Source of the DNA: Deltaproteobacteria bacterium | GTDB taxonomy: Bacteria > Desulfobacterota > Binatia > Binatales > Binataceae | Length of the DNA: 64,000 nt | NCBI GenBank assembly: GCA_021801125.1 | Contig: JAJYYI010000017.1 | Span: forward strand, 97,095-161,094 | Direction of reading: 5' to 3' | Program-made: the position numbers and the translations under genes | Notes under the pieces: model-generated | What the model was told of the DNA's origin: nothing | The model's input: the letters and a program-made list of their open reading frames with translations, nothing else | Database searches by the model: none | Shown here: positions 39,183 to 47,975 of the stretch, piece after piece | How positions within the stretch are numbered: the stretch's first letter is position 1 | Layout of the letters: each line of letters begins with the position of its first letter

Positions 39183-39785
39183 CGCAGATCAGCTACCGTT
39201 CAATCTATTGACCGGGCTCGCCGCGCTTGATTAATCTTCCCTTGCGATGCGGCTTTTAAGCTCATCCAGGAAGGTCGCAGGCGGCCTTGCCCTCTTGGCG
39301 CTAGTTGCCGTTCTTCTCGAACGATGGTACCCGTCTTCAGCTGCTATCGGAGGACCCGAGGCGGTAAAAGGCAGCCGAGTCTGGCGCCTGACCGAGCGTA
39401 GAGGCGTGGCCGTCGCGGTCCGGCCACATTCCCCCGGCCAATCCTCTTTTTTCTCGCAGCCCCACCTGATCGCCCCCCGTTTGGTCAGCTCGGCACTCCG
39501 CCTTGTCTTGCGACCCGCAAAATCGCAGTCTGAGGGCCGGTTTTCGACCCGCTGTAGTCACTCCGCGTCCTTCGCTCGACCGCCGCCCCTTAATTTCGAC
39601 CTTTAAGGCCCACAGGCTCAGCTCCTGGGCCGCGAAACTACACCATTAAGGACTCAAAACCGGACAACGCATAATTCGCCCTGCTGCGGCTTTATGCAAC
39701 GCTTCGATGCCCGTACGACACGCCACCGGCGTCGTCTAGGGATGGAGCGCCGTAACTCTGCGCACCTGGCCCAAGGGAGCTGAAG

Positions 39786-40868
39786 GTGAGAGATAACGAT
39801 TGTGACAACGACGATTCGCGCCTCGCGCGGCGGCGCGGGAATAATCGCGGTAAACAGCGGCCGCGAAGCGGGCGGGGTGAAAACACCCAACGCTCGCAGC
39901 CTCGTCGAGAAGCGCAGACCCTACTCGCGATGGCTGCGGCCGCATGCGCAGCGATTCTGGGTCTGGCATCACCCGGCCGACCTGCCCCGATCACGTTTAT
40001 CACCGCATTGCCGGTGGCGCAGGACCAAGCGGTTACCCGCTTCTATATGGACCCCCATCACGTCTCCGACGAGAACGAGCCTTTCGACGAGAACCTCTGG
40101 AATCTTTCCTTTCCAGCAACTTTGGCGTGGGGGCCGACGGCGCGCCTCGCTATCTTCGTGACCGGTACCCCTGAGTACGATTTTATCCACCAAAACCTTT
40201 CGTCCGGCCAACGGGTTTACAGAAGCGCGAGCGGGTTTGGCGACACGGTGGGTTTCGCTCGCTACACCTTGTATTCCAAGGACTGGATCGGCGGCACCTT
40301 TCGCGAAGATCCTCTAATCGGCCTCTATCTACCAACCGGCTGGTACAACAAGTCTGACATCTACGGGCGGCTGCCTGAGGTGATGCAGAACGGATCGGGC
40401 TCAGTTGCGCCGTACATCGGAAACGTTATTTTGTGGAAGAACTTCGATTACGAATTTGACCATGATATTACTTTTCGATCCAATCCCGCAGCCTCTTCCG
40501 GGTATCAGGAAGGTGACGCTTTCCGCACCGACGCGGCGCTCTACGTGCGAGTGTACCCCTGGGTATTGCCCGACACCGGCTTAAACGATCAGCTCTGGGT
40601 GGGTGTGGAAACCAACCTTGCCTGGAACGGCAAAAGCGAGATTTCAGGCAATATCGATAATGCAACCGGCGGCTGGGAATGGGATATCGATCCTGGCATC
40701 TTTTTGGGCACTCCATTTTGGACGACTGGAGCGGCGCTTCAGTTGCCTGCGTGGCAGGACCTGTATGGGCCGTCACGGTTGTACGGGGGATGGCGGCTTT
40801 ATCTGTACTTCGAGTACTATTGGATAATGCCGTCGCTGCCGGAATCGGTTAGAAGATGGCTGCCATAA
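39786..40868 (+). CDS. Outer-membrane barrel protein (Phenol_MetA_deg/transporter-like), module copy 1
   Basis: Exported; 'APITFITALPVAQDQAV...LIGLYLPTGWYNKSDIYGRLP...NPAASSGYQEG...LYLYFEYYWIMPSLP'; ~50% identical by eye to 42101..43171. Confidence 0.75.
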   Translation: MRDNDCDNDDSRLARRRGNNRGKQRPRSGRGENTQRSQPRREAQTLLAMAAAACAAILGLASPGRPAPITFITALPVAQDQAVTRFYMDPHHVSDENEPFDENLWNLSFPATLAWGPTARLAIFVTGTPEYDFIHQNLSSGQRVYRSASGFGDTVGFARYTLYSKDWIGGTFREDPLIGLYLPTGWYNKSDIYGRLPEVMQNGSGSVAPYIGNVILWKNFDYEFDHDITFRSNPAASSGYQEGDAFRTDAALYVRVYPWVLPDTGLNDQLWVGVETNLAWNGKSEISGNIDNATGGWEWDIDPGIFLGTPFWTTGAALQLPAWQDLYGPSRLYGGWRLYLYFEYYWIMPSLPESVRRWLP

Positions 40869-41671
40869 AACCGGTCGAGTCAGCGTGGTTGGCACCATGG
40901 AGCTGGTCGCAGTTTAGCCGCAGCCAGAGGCAACAAGCGATGTCAATTAGGGCGTTCTTAGTACTCACTGCTTTTGTAGTTGCGCCGCCGCTGCTTGCTT
41001 CCGGTATTCCAGGCATGGCCCTGGCGGATGACAACCGACCACTGTTGAGCAGCTCGATGCTCCCCATGAGCAATCAGGATGGCGCGGGCCGAACCCACGG
41101 CTTTGGGTTGGATAGGTGGCGCACCGCGCGCGCGTTTCAACTCGCTACCGAAGGCACGGACGATTCTGCCTCGCCTGACGAACAGCGCCTGTCAGCCCCA
41201 CGCTCTAACCACGGCGCCTCCGAGGCGCCTTCCGCAAGAGACGGCGTCGAAAGCCGTTGCTCGCCGCCGACCGTCTTGCGAGCCAGTGTGAATGTACGCG
41301 GCTTGATGTCGCCGCGCGCCGCCCAGAACGTGTTCATACGTCTGATGAAGATGAAGGGAGTCCAGGCCTTCAAGTGCGATCTGCGGCCGAACATCATCAC
41401 GGTCGATTTTCAACCAGGGGTCGACATGACGGCGATACAGGTCAGAGACGAGGTGATTCGGGCCGGCTGGACCCCTGGGGGCGTTGAGCTCCATAAAGTG
41501 CCGCTTTACCAAGCGACCAAAGACGAAATGGGAAGTGATTGGTACATTCTCCCCGAGTTCGGAACGGGGTCAGCATTTATGCGTTGGGTGTATCTGAATC
41601 TCACGCCTTGGAACATCAGAAAGAGCGCGTACGTCGACCCACCTGGCCGAAGTCAGGCAGACTGCAGGTAA
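40856..41671 (+). CDS. Exported HMA-fold-like protein lacking CxxC, module copy 1
   Basis: 'VNVRGLMSPRAAQNVFIRLMKMKGVQAFKCDLRPNIITVDFQPGVDMTAIQVRDEVIRAGWTP' follows the HMA betaalphabeta-betaalphabeta pattern; the signal suggests the true start could be 40940. Confidence 0.65.
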   Translation: MAAIKPVESAWLAPWSWSQFSRSQRQQAMSIRAFLVLTAFVVAPPLLASGIPGMALADDNRPLLSSSMLPMSNQDGAGRTHGFGLDRWRTARAFQLATEGTDDSASPDEQRLSAPRSNHGASEAPSARDGVESRCSPPTVLRASVNVRGLMSPRAAQNVFIRLMKMKGVQAFKCDLRPNIITVDFQPGVDMTAIQVRDEVIRAGWTPGGVELHKVPLYQATKDEMGSDWYILPEFGTGSAFMRWVYLNLTPWNIRKSAYVDPPGRSQADCR

Positions 41672-42100
41672 GAGGCTTCGCTGGTGCATGATCGAGAGGA
41701 CGCATCGCTGCGCCGGCGTCAAAGATCGCGGCTTTCGGCAGTCGCGCGGGATCGTGCTGATGGTTCAGAGGCGCAGAGAGCAGATTCGTGAAAATCGAAC
41801 CGAGTGGAGGTCGATTGCCCGCGGCTGAGCGAGGCTTACGCCGCCCAAGACCGCAATCTGAAGCCCGTTTCTAACACTCTCCAGCAACCTCCGTCCTCCG
41901 CTCGACCATACGCCTGTAAGCCTGACGATCTGCGCCGTCGGACCTCTATATCACCTGACGACACCCGCTAACCCCGGCGACCGGGGGACAAAACTGGCGC
42001 ATTGGTGCCACCGTGTTAGGTGTGTTATGGTCACACAACGCACGGTTTTGTAGGCAAGTGTGCAGAGCGATGCGCAGTCGCCCTCCAAAAAGCGTAAATC

Positions 42101-43171
42101 GTGGAAGACGAAATTTGTTCAAAGCACGAGATGATTGCCTCACATAGGCGCAGCGGCCGCCAAACTCGGGCGTTGGCGCAGTACATACGCCGTCGAGGTT
42201 GTGCAGTCATTCGGCATCGCTCAAGAATTCACGCGCTGCTGGCTGCAGTTGGGGTGATGTCGATAATGATTCTTGTAGCCGCGCCGCCGGTCTACAGCGC
42301 GCCGATCACTTTCGTAACCGCACTGCCGGTGGCTCAGGATCAACTTGTCTGGCGGAACTACTTTGACCCGGGGTATGCAGGCGACGATCCTACCTCGCGA
42401 GATCGCGACCTTTGGAATCTCTTGTATAACCCGGTCTTCGCATGGGGTCCCACCGCCGATCTGGCGATCTTCGCAAGCCTAACGCCCCAGTACAGCTTTT
42501 TAAGCGAGAACACAGCTCAGGGACGCCTCTCCAGCAGCGCCGGAGGTCTCGGGGACAGTCTGATTTTCGCCCGCTACACTGCCTATTTCAAAGACTGGCT
42601 GGGCGAGACCCTCAGGATTGATCCGCTGGCCGGAATCTACATTCCCACCGGTTGGTACAACAAATCGAACGCCTACGGCCGCCTTCCCCAGGACATGCAA
42701 GTAGGCTCCGGCTCGGTCGACCCGTATTTCGGTCTTACCGCCATGTGGAAGACCCAGCTTAACGAGTTTGACTGGGACATAACCTATCGTTACAACCCGG
42801 CCGCCTCGAGCGGCTATCAGTTGGGCAACTCGTTTCACACCGATTTCGCCTACTACCGGCGTATTGTGCCGTGGATTTTGCCTGACGAGGGTCTCGACAA
42901 TCAGATTTGGATAGGGCTTGAAACCAACCTGATTCGTAACGGAACCAGCCAAGTTTCGGGCTTCAACGATCCCGCTACCGGAGGCTTCGTCTGGTACCTC
43001 GACCCTGGAATCTTTTACGCGACCCCTTTCTGGACTACTGGGATGGCGGTTCAAGTTCCAGTCATTCAGCAACTTAACGGACCCGATCGGCTTTACGGCA
43101 GCTTCCGCCTCTACCTATACTTTGAGTACTATTTCATGATGCCGTCGCTACCCAAGTGGGCTCAATTTTGA
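42101..43171 (+). CDS. Outer-membrane barrel protein, module copy 2
   Basis: Paralogue of 39786..40868: 'APITFVTALPVAQDQLV...LAGIYIPTGWYNKSNAYGRLP...NPAASSGYQLG...LYLYFEYYFMMPSLP'. Confidence 0.75.
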   Translation: MEDEICSKHEMIASHRRSGRQTRALAQYIRRRGCAVIRHRSRIHALLAAVGVMSIMILVAAPPVYSAPITFVTALPVAQDQLVWRNYFDPGYAGDDPTSRDRDLWNLLYNPVFAWGPTADLAIFASLTPQYSFLSENTAQGRLSSSAGGLGDSLIFARYTAYFKDWLGETLRIDPLAGIYIPTGWYNKSNAYGRLPQDMQVGSGSVDPYFGLTAMWKTQLNEFDWDITYRYNPAASSGYQLGNSFHTDFAYYRRIVPWILPDEGLDNQIWIGLETNLIRNGTSQVSGFNDPATGGFVWYLDPGIFYATPFWTTGMAVQVPVIQQLNGPDRLYGSFRLYLYFEYYFMMPSLPKWAQF

Positions 43172-43253
43172 TCATCGCTAATCGGTGCCTTCGCCACGGC
43201 CACTGGTCACAGACGCCGGTGGAGCGCTCGCTGAGGACAGACTTAGGAGCATC

Positions 43254-43802
43254 ATGAGGCCAAAAAAGGCAAGAGTTCTCGGGCTTGTTCCGGCTCTTCT
43301 GCTGGCGTGTCTCTTTCTCGGGGCCGGACTGTCCGTAGCCGACGACCGCGGTGCGAGCCAAGGCCAAGGGGAACCGACGCTCACTCGGGTTCATATGCAG
43401 GTGCGGGGCCTCGTCTCGCCACGCGCAGCACAAAACGTCTTTATCCGACTTGATAAACAGAAAGGGGTCAGGGCCTTCAGATGTAACCTGGGCTCCAATG
43501 TTATCCTCGTGGACTTCCAGCCGAACCAGCAGGTCTCGAAGGAGGAGGCTGAACGGGTGATCAGGTCGGCAGGATGGACGCCAGGATGGATCAAGAGTGA
43601 ACAGGTGCCGGTACGGCAAGCCGTGGCCGACGAAGCCGGCGAATACTGGTACGTCCTGCCGCAGCTTGAGGGAGCTTCTGGTCTCAAGCGATGGCTGGTC
43701 ATAAACTTTGCCCTGTGGACGCGGAATAAGGACCTGAGCATACCCCCCTCCGATCCTGCGCCAAAGGCGCCGAACCAGGGAAGAGGTAGCAATCATGAAT
43801 GA
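43254..43802 (+). CDS. Exported HMA-fold-like protein lacking CxxC, module copy 2
   Basis: AGGAG RBS ahead of ATG at 43254; signal 'VLGLVPALLLACLFLGAGLSVAD'; 'VRGLVSPRAAQNVFIRLDKQKGVRAFRCNLGSNVILVDFQPNQQVSKEEAERVIRSAGWTP'. Confidence 0.7.
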   Translation: MRPKKARVLGLVPALLLACLFLGAGLSVADDRGASQGQGEPTLTRVHMQVRGLVSPRAAQNVFIRLDKQKGVRAFRCNLGSNVILVDFQPNQQVSKEEAERVIRSAGWTPGWIKSEQVPVRQAVADEAGEYWYVLPQLEGASGLKRWLVINFALWTRNKDLSIPPSDPAPKAPNQGRGSNHE

Positions 43803-43932
43803 TCGCTATATAGCCCAACCATCCGGCGCCCGAAGAAGTTCCTTGCTCGGTGTTTTGAACGACTTGCGAAGCTGGATCAGAAAACGCGCGACAGAAGCTA
43901 AATCCGAATGGGTTTGGGTCAGCGGGGTTTGA
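43795..43932 (+). CDS. Candidate 45-aa small ORF translationally coupled to HMA-like copy 2
   Basis: ATGAATGA overlap with the stop of 43254..43802; encodes MNDRYIAQPSGARRSSLLGVLNDLRSWIRKRATEAKSEWVWVSGV; below the supplied ORF track cutoff. Confidence 0.35.
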   Translation: MNDRYIAQPSGARRSSLLGVLNDLRSWIRKRATEAKSEWVWVSGV

Positions 43933-43960
43933 AGCGGCTACGCGGTTCCGTCGAAACCGC

Positions 43961-44566
43961 GTGAGTCAGGCGAAGCGAAGCGTGCGAATCCTCCACTCAC
44001 AAGGTGTTCAACCAGGGAGTAGAGCCGCGCGAAGGAAGCTGAGGCGATCCCCAACGGCAACGCATAAGAGCGACTTTACCGGACGTGCCGCGAGGCACGA
44101 GCCTGCCGCAAGAGTCGCCTTGATTTCATTCGCGATCTTCGGGCTCTTGCTTTTATACGCGACGAGCATACGCGACAAGCTCGCGTTCGCAGACCCCGCA
44201 ACCTTTATTACGACGATTCCCGCCAACGGCAGCGTCGCCGACACCAAGGGATGCGTCGCGGAAAGAGTCCGAACGGAGGATCCGACCGCCATTTACCGCG
44301 CTACCGTAACCGTCCTTGGCGTGGTCTGGCCGGAGCAAGTTCGCGTGGTGGAACTTAGCCTTAAGGCGATACCAGGGGCCCGGGCGGTAAAGTTCGACAT
44401 GGGAGACGGTATAGCCGTGGTTGACTTCGCGCCGGGCGTTAAGGTCAGCGAGGCGTGTATCCGCCATGTGATCAGCGCCGATTCCTTGAGCGCCGGACAA
44501 ATAAAATTCAGCGCGCTTTCTTTCGCCGGCGCGCCGTACGTGGCACCCCCCGCAGGGTCCAAGTAA
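43961..44566 (+). CDS. HMA-fold-like protein, divergent third copy with N-terminal TM
   Basis: TM 'VALISFAIFGLLLLYATSI' then 'ATVTVLGVVWPEQVRVVELSLKAIPGARAVKFDMGDGIAVVDFAPGVKVSEACIRHVISADSL'. Confidence 0.6.
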   Translation: MSQAKRSVRILHSQGVQPGSRAARRKLRRSPTATHKSDFTGRAARHEPAARVALISFAIFGLLLLYATSIRDKLAFADPATFITTIPANGSVADTKGCVAERVRTEDPTAIYRATVTVLGVVWPEQVRVVELSLKAIPGARAVKFDMGDGIAVVDFAPGVKVSEACIRHVISADSLSAGQIKFSALSFAGAPYVAPPAGSK

Positions 44567-44597
44567 CGTTAGTAATCGCGGTTTTATACGCGACGAG
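44151..44597 (+). repeat. 16-bp exact direct repeat TTTTATACGCGACGAG
   Basis: Copies at 44151-44166 and 44582-44597, bracketing most of the third HMA-like ORF and its 3' end. Confidence 0.8.
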
Positions 44598-44673
44598 ACT
44601 TATGCCCTCCTCGCGCACGGTTGACTGCGCGTCGTAAACAGAGCTAGGCGACTACGGCCTTTCGCATATACGA

Positions 44674-46068
44674 GTGCTCGAGACGATTCGCCCAATGATC
44701 GAGCTTCAGCGTCCATCCCAGGAAAGACCAAAAGCGCGAGGCTGGCTCGCTCGCATCCCTAAGGCAAGCGCGCTTGCATTTCTCGGGCTCCTTTTCGGCG
44801 TCGCGGCCGGAGAGCTTCTGTTGCGGCTTGCGGGCTTCGTCGAGCCGCATCTGATCACCTACGACAGCGTCAGAGGATGGGCCCTGATGCCGGGTGGGCA
44901 TGGTTGGCAGCGCGAAGAGGGCAACGCATACGTCGAGATAAACCGCCAAGGTTTTCGCGGCCCCGAGCGTTCGCTCAAAAAACCCAAGGGTGTTTTCCGC
45001 GTCGCGATCCTGGGAGACTCGTTCACTGAGGCTCAACAGGTTCCCTATGAGCAGACTTTCAGCGCGGTTATCGAACGGGAGCTGGGGCGATGCCCGCTGC
45101 TATCGGGCCGCAAGGTCGAAGTTCTGAACCTCGGCGTCGATAGCTACGGCACGGCGCAAGAACTGCTGACCCTGAGCCAACAAGCGCTGGCGTTTTCGCC
45201 CGACGTGGTGGTTGTGGCGGTGTTCGCCGGCAACGACATTCGCAACAACTCGCTCGACCTCGAAGGCGACAAATGCCGGCCGTTTTTCGACAACCGCGAC
45301 GGCACGTTGGTGCCCGTCGGTCCGTTTATGCAATCGCCCACGTTTAAGTTCTCCTGCATGGCGCGCTTCCTGTCGCGCTACTCGCAGGTGCTCAACCTGC
45401 TCGGCGAGGCGAAAAGCAGGGTGCGCGAGGCGCTTCGCCGCAATGCCGTCGAACACGCGCACGCCGGCCACCCCGATGCGGGCGGCGGGGCGGCCGCCGC
45501 TCGGGCCGCCACCGACGGAGCTTCGGAGCAGCAGCAAGCAACCGGCGCCGCGCCAGCCAAAACCGGGTTATCCACGCCCCCGCCGGAGCGCGGGCACCAC
45601 GAAGCCGGGTTGAACGACAAGATCTACTTGCCGGTGACCGACCGGACCTGGGAACGCGCATGGAGCGCGACCGAGGGAGATTTAAACGCGATAGCCCGCG
45701 GCGCGCGCGCACATGGGGCGCGGGTTTTGGTCGTCACTCTATCGATCGCCATCCAGGTCTACCCTGACCCGCGCGTTCCTGCGGCCTTCGCGCATGACCT
45801 AGGCGTGCCGGATCTCTTCGCCCCTGAGCGCCGCTTAGCCGCGGCCGCCGAGCGCGACGGCTATCCGGAGCTTAATCTGGCGCCGTTGATGGCGGAGTAC
45901 GCACAGACGCATGACGTGTTCCTTCACGGCTTTGCCAACACCACGCTCGGTTGGGGCCATTGGAACGCACTGGGCCATCGGATCGGAGGCGAGCTTATCG
46001 CGCATCGGATTTGCGCCGATCTGCGCAAAACGCCACCGCCCCCCGAGGGCCAACCATCCAAACGCTGA
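44674..46068 (+). CDS. Membrane-anchored SGNH/GDSL-hydrolase family protein
   Basis: N-terminal TM; 'FRVAILGDSFTEAQQVPYEQTFSAVIERELG', 'VEVLNLGVDSYGTAQELLTL', 'FAGNDIRNNS', late 'GHWNALGHRIGGELIA'. Confidence 0.8.
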   Translation: MLETIRPMIELQRPSQERPKARGWLARIPKASALAFLGLLFGVAAGELLLRLAGFVEPHLITYDSVRGWALMPGGHGWQREEGNAYVEINRQGFRGPERSLKKPKGVFRVAILGDSFTEAQQVPYEQTFSAVIERELGRCPLLSGRKVEVLNLGVDSYGTAQELLTLSQQALAFSPDVVVVAVFAGNDIRNNSLDLEGDKCRPFFDNRDGTLVPVGPFMQSPTFKFSCMARFLSRYSQVLNLLGEAKSRVREALRRNAVEHAHAGHPDAGGGAAAARAATDGASEQQQATGAAPAKTGLSTPPPERGHHEAGLNDKIYLPVTDRTWERAWSATEGDLNAIARGARAHGARVLVVTLSIAIQVYPDPRVPAAFAHDLGVPDLFAPERRLAAAAERDGYPELNLAPLMAEYAQTHDVFLHGFANTTLGWGHWNALGHRIGGELIAHRICADLRKTPPPPEGQPSKR

Positions 46069-46165
46069 GGCTTCTGGCGCGCCGCGCACTTGGCCAGCAG
46101 GCGGCGCCTGGACGGTCGGTCTTCGCGAGGCCTTGACCAATCGAACAGACCTGCATCCGCGCGGT

Positions 46166-47047
46166 TTATAACCTTGAAGCGGGACCAATCCATTTCTCGC
46201 TGAGTCGCTCGACCCACGCGATGACCTGGGCTTCATCTTGCGGCGGCGTGGTCACGATCACGATCTCGTTCACGCCCGCGTCGCGGTATCGCTTCAGATC
46301 ATCCGGCGTGATTCTCTTTGTGTACGGGCTTATCGAGATCTCGATCTCTTTCGGATCGCGCCCATTGTCGCGCAACAACGCGTGGAGTTCATCGATCTTC
46401 GCTTTCGCCTCAACCGGGTCAAGATTGAAGCCATGCCATCCGTTCCCGTGCTTCGCGACGCGTTTGAGCGCCGCAGGGCTCTCACCGCCGAAAAACACCG
46501 GCAGCCTGTCCCCCTGTAAAGGCTTGGGGAAGCTCCGCACTCCATCAAATTTCACGAATTCCCCGTCAAAGCTCGTGACCTCTTCGGTCCACAGCTTTCG
46601 CATCACCTTAAGGTATTCCACCGTGCGTTGCGCGCGGCGGGGAAAGGCAATGCCGAGCGCGGCGAATTCTTCTGCCAGCCATCCGATGCCCACGCCGAAG
46701 GTGAAGCGACCGCCGGAGAGCCGGTCGAGCGTAGCTATTTCCTTGGCCACCACCAGCGGATTGTGCTCGGGCAAAAGGCAGATGCCCGTCGCTAGGCGGA
46801 TTTTGCTGGTGAAAGCCGCCGCGTAAGTAAGCGTGACGAACGGATCGAGAAAATCCGAATCACTGGAAACCGCGAATTGGCCGCTCTGAGAGTACGGGTA
46901 GCGCGACGCATGCCGGTCAAACAGCACCACGTGCTCCCCCACCCAGAGCGTAGAAAACCCGGTGCGCTCGGCCGCCTCGGCGGTCTGCCGGATAGTTTGC
47001 GGACGCGCCCCAGTGCCGATACCCAATGCGAACAAGCCAATCTTCAT
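46166..47047 (-). CDS. LLM-class (F420-dependent-type) oxidoreductase
   Basis: 'MKIGLFALGIGTGARPQTIRQTAEAAERTGFSTLWVGEHVVLFD', 'GRFTFGVGIGWLAEEFAALGI'. Confidence 0.92.
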   Translation of the reverse strand: MKIGLFALGIGTGARPQTIRQTAEAAERTGFSTLWVGEHVVLFDRHASRYPYSQSGQFAVSSDSDFLDPFVTLTYAAAFTSKIRLATGICLLPEHNPLVVAKEIATLDRLSGGRFTFGVGIGWLAEEFAALGIAFPRRAQRTVEYLKVMRKLWTEEVTSFDGEFVKFDGVRSFPKPLQGDRLPVFFGGESPAALKRVAKHGNGWHGFNLDPVEAKAKIDELHALLRDNGRDPKEIEISISPYTKRITPDDLKRYRDAGVNEIVIVTTPPQDEAQVIAWVERLSEKWIGPASRL

Positions 47048-47372
47048 CCCTTGCCCTCCCTGAAAATTTTCGCTCGATACGCGCCCCAGCCGCCCCTCAC
47101 CGCATCGCTCGCGCAAGACCGCTGACGAGTTTACCGCCGCGATTCACTTTAGCGCGCAACTCGCCGGCAGCGCAGCCTTTTCTAGCCGCACCCGAAGCGA
47201 ATCTACGGACCGGCCGCGCGCTTTCCATTCCACCCCTCAGACCGAGCTTCGAGCGGCTGTTCCGACGCTCGCGCAACGCGGCTAGACTAGCCTTGACAAC
47301 TGGGGGAAGCCGGCGCCTGAGCTCACGCGGCGCCGCGGGTTATCACTCAAAGGCTCGGAGGCTACGTTCCCG

Positions 47373-47825
47373 ATGGCAGGCAAATTCTATGAAGAGCTAA
47401 CAGTCGGTGATGTTTTCGAGCATCGGCCCGGCCGCACCGTCACCGAAACCGACAACCTTCTCTTCAGCGCTCTCACGATGAACCCGCAGCCGCTCCATCT
47501 GGACGCGGAGTTCTCGAAAAAAGCCGAGTTCGGCCAGAGACTGGTCAACAGCATCTTCACGCTAGGGCTCATCGTAGGCCTCTCGGTGGGAGAAACGACG
47601 CTCGGCACCACGGTTGGCAACCTGGGCTTCGAAAAGGTCGAGTTCCCGAAGCCGGTGTTCCTGGGCGATACGATTTACGCTGAGACGGAAGTGGTGGACA
47701 AACGCGCGTCGCGATCGCGGCCGGAATGGGGAATCGTGATATTCGAGCATCGCGGCAAGAACCAGCACGGCGACCTAGTCATGCGATGCCGGCGGGCAGC
47801 CATGATGCGCCGAAAAGGTCGCTGA
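47373..47825 (+). CDS. MaoC-family (R)-enoyl-CoA hydratase/dehydratase
   Basis: '[68 protein letters not shown]'. Confidence 0.92.
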   Translation: MAGKFYEELTVGDVFEHRPGRTVTETDNLLFSALTMNPQPLHLDAEFSKKAEFGQRLVNSIFTLGLIVGLSVGETTLGTTVGNLGFEKVEFPKPVFLGDTIYAETEVVDKRASRSRPEWGIVIFEHRGKNQHGDLVMRCRRAAMMRRKGR

Positions 47826-47975
47826 GGTTTTTCATCGACGGCGGAGATCAGCGCGCAACGCTTGGCGGCCTATCCCGTGCTTCTTTCGACGTCGGATGAG
47901 AGCCACCGCAGCCCATGCGCCCCGACCGAACCGATCGGGCGAAGGGTCGCCGTTCCTTCGTTGCTGCAGCTTCAG

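Noticed and set aside
39247-39606. 119-aa plus-strand ORF upstream of barrel1
   Set aside because: Has a hydrophobic N-terminus but low-complexity Ser/Arg/Pro tail and overlaps the putative conserved upstream block; insufficient support as a gene
41213-41232. Short GGCGCCT-CCG-AGGCGCC hairpin in HMA-like copy 1
   Set aside because: Short and in a GC-rich linker-coding region; expected by chance
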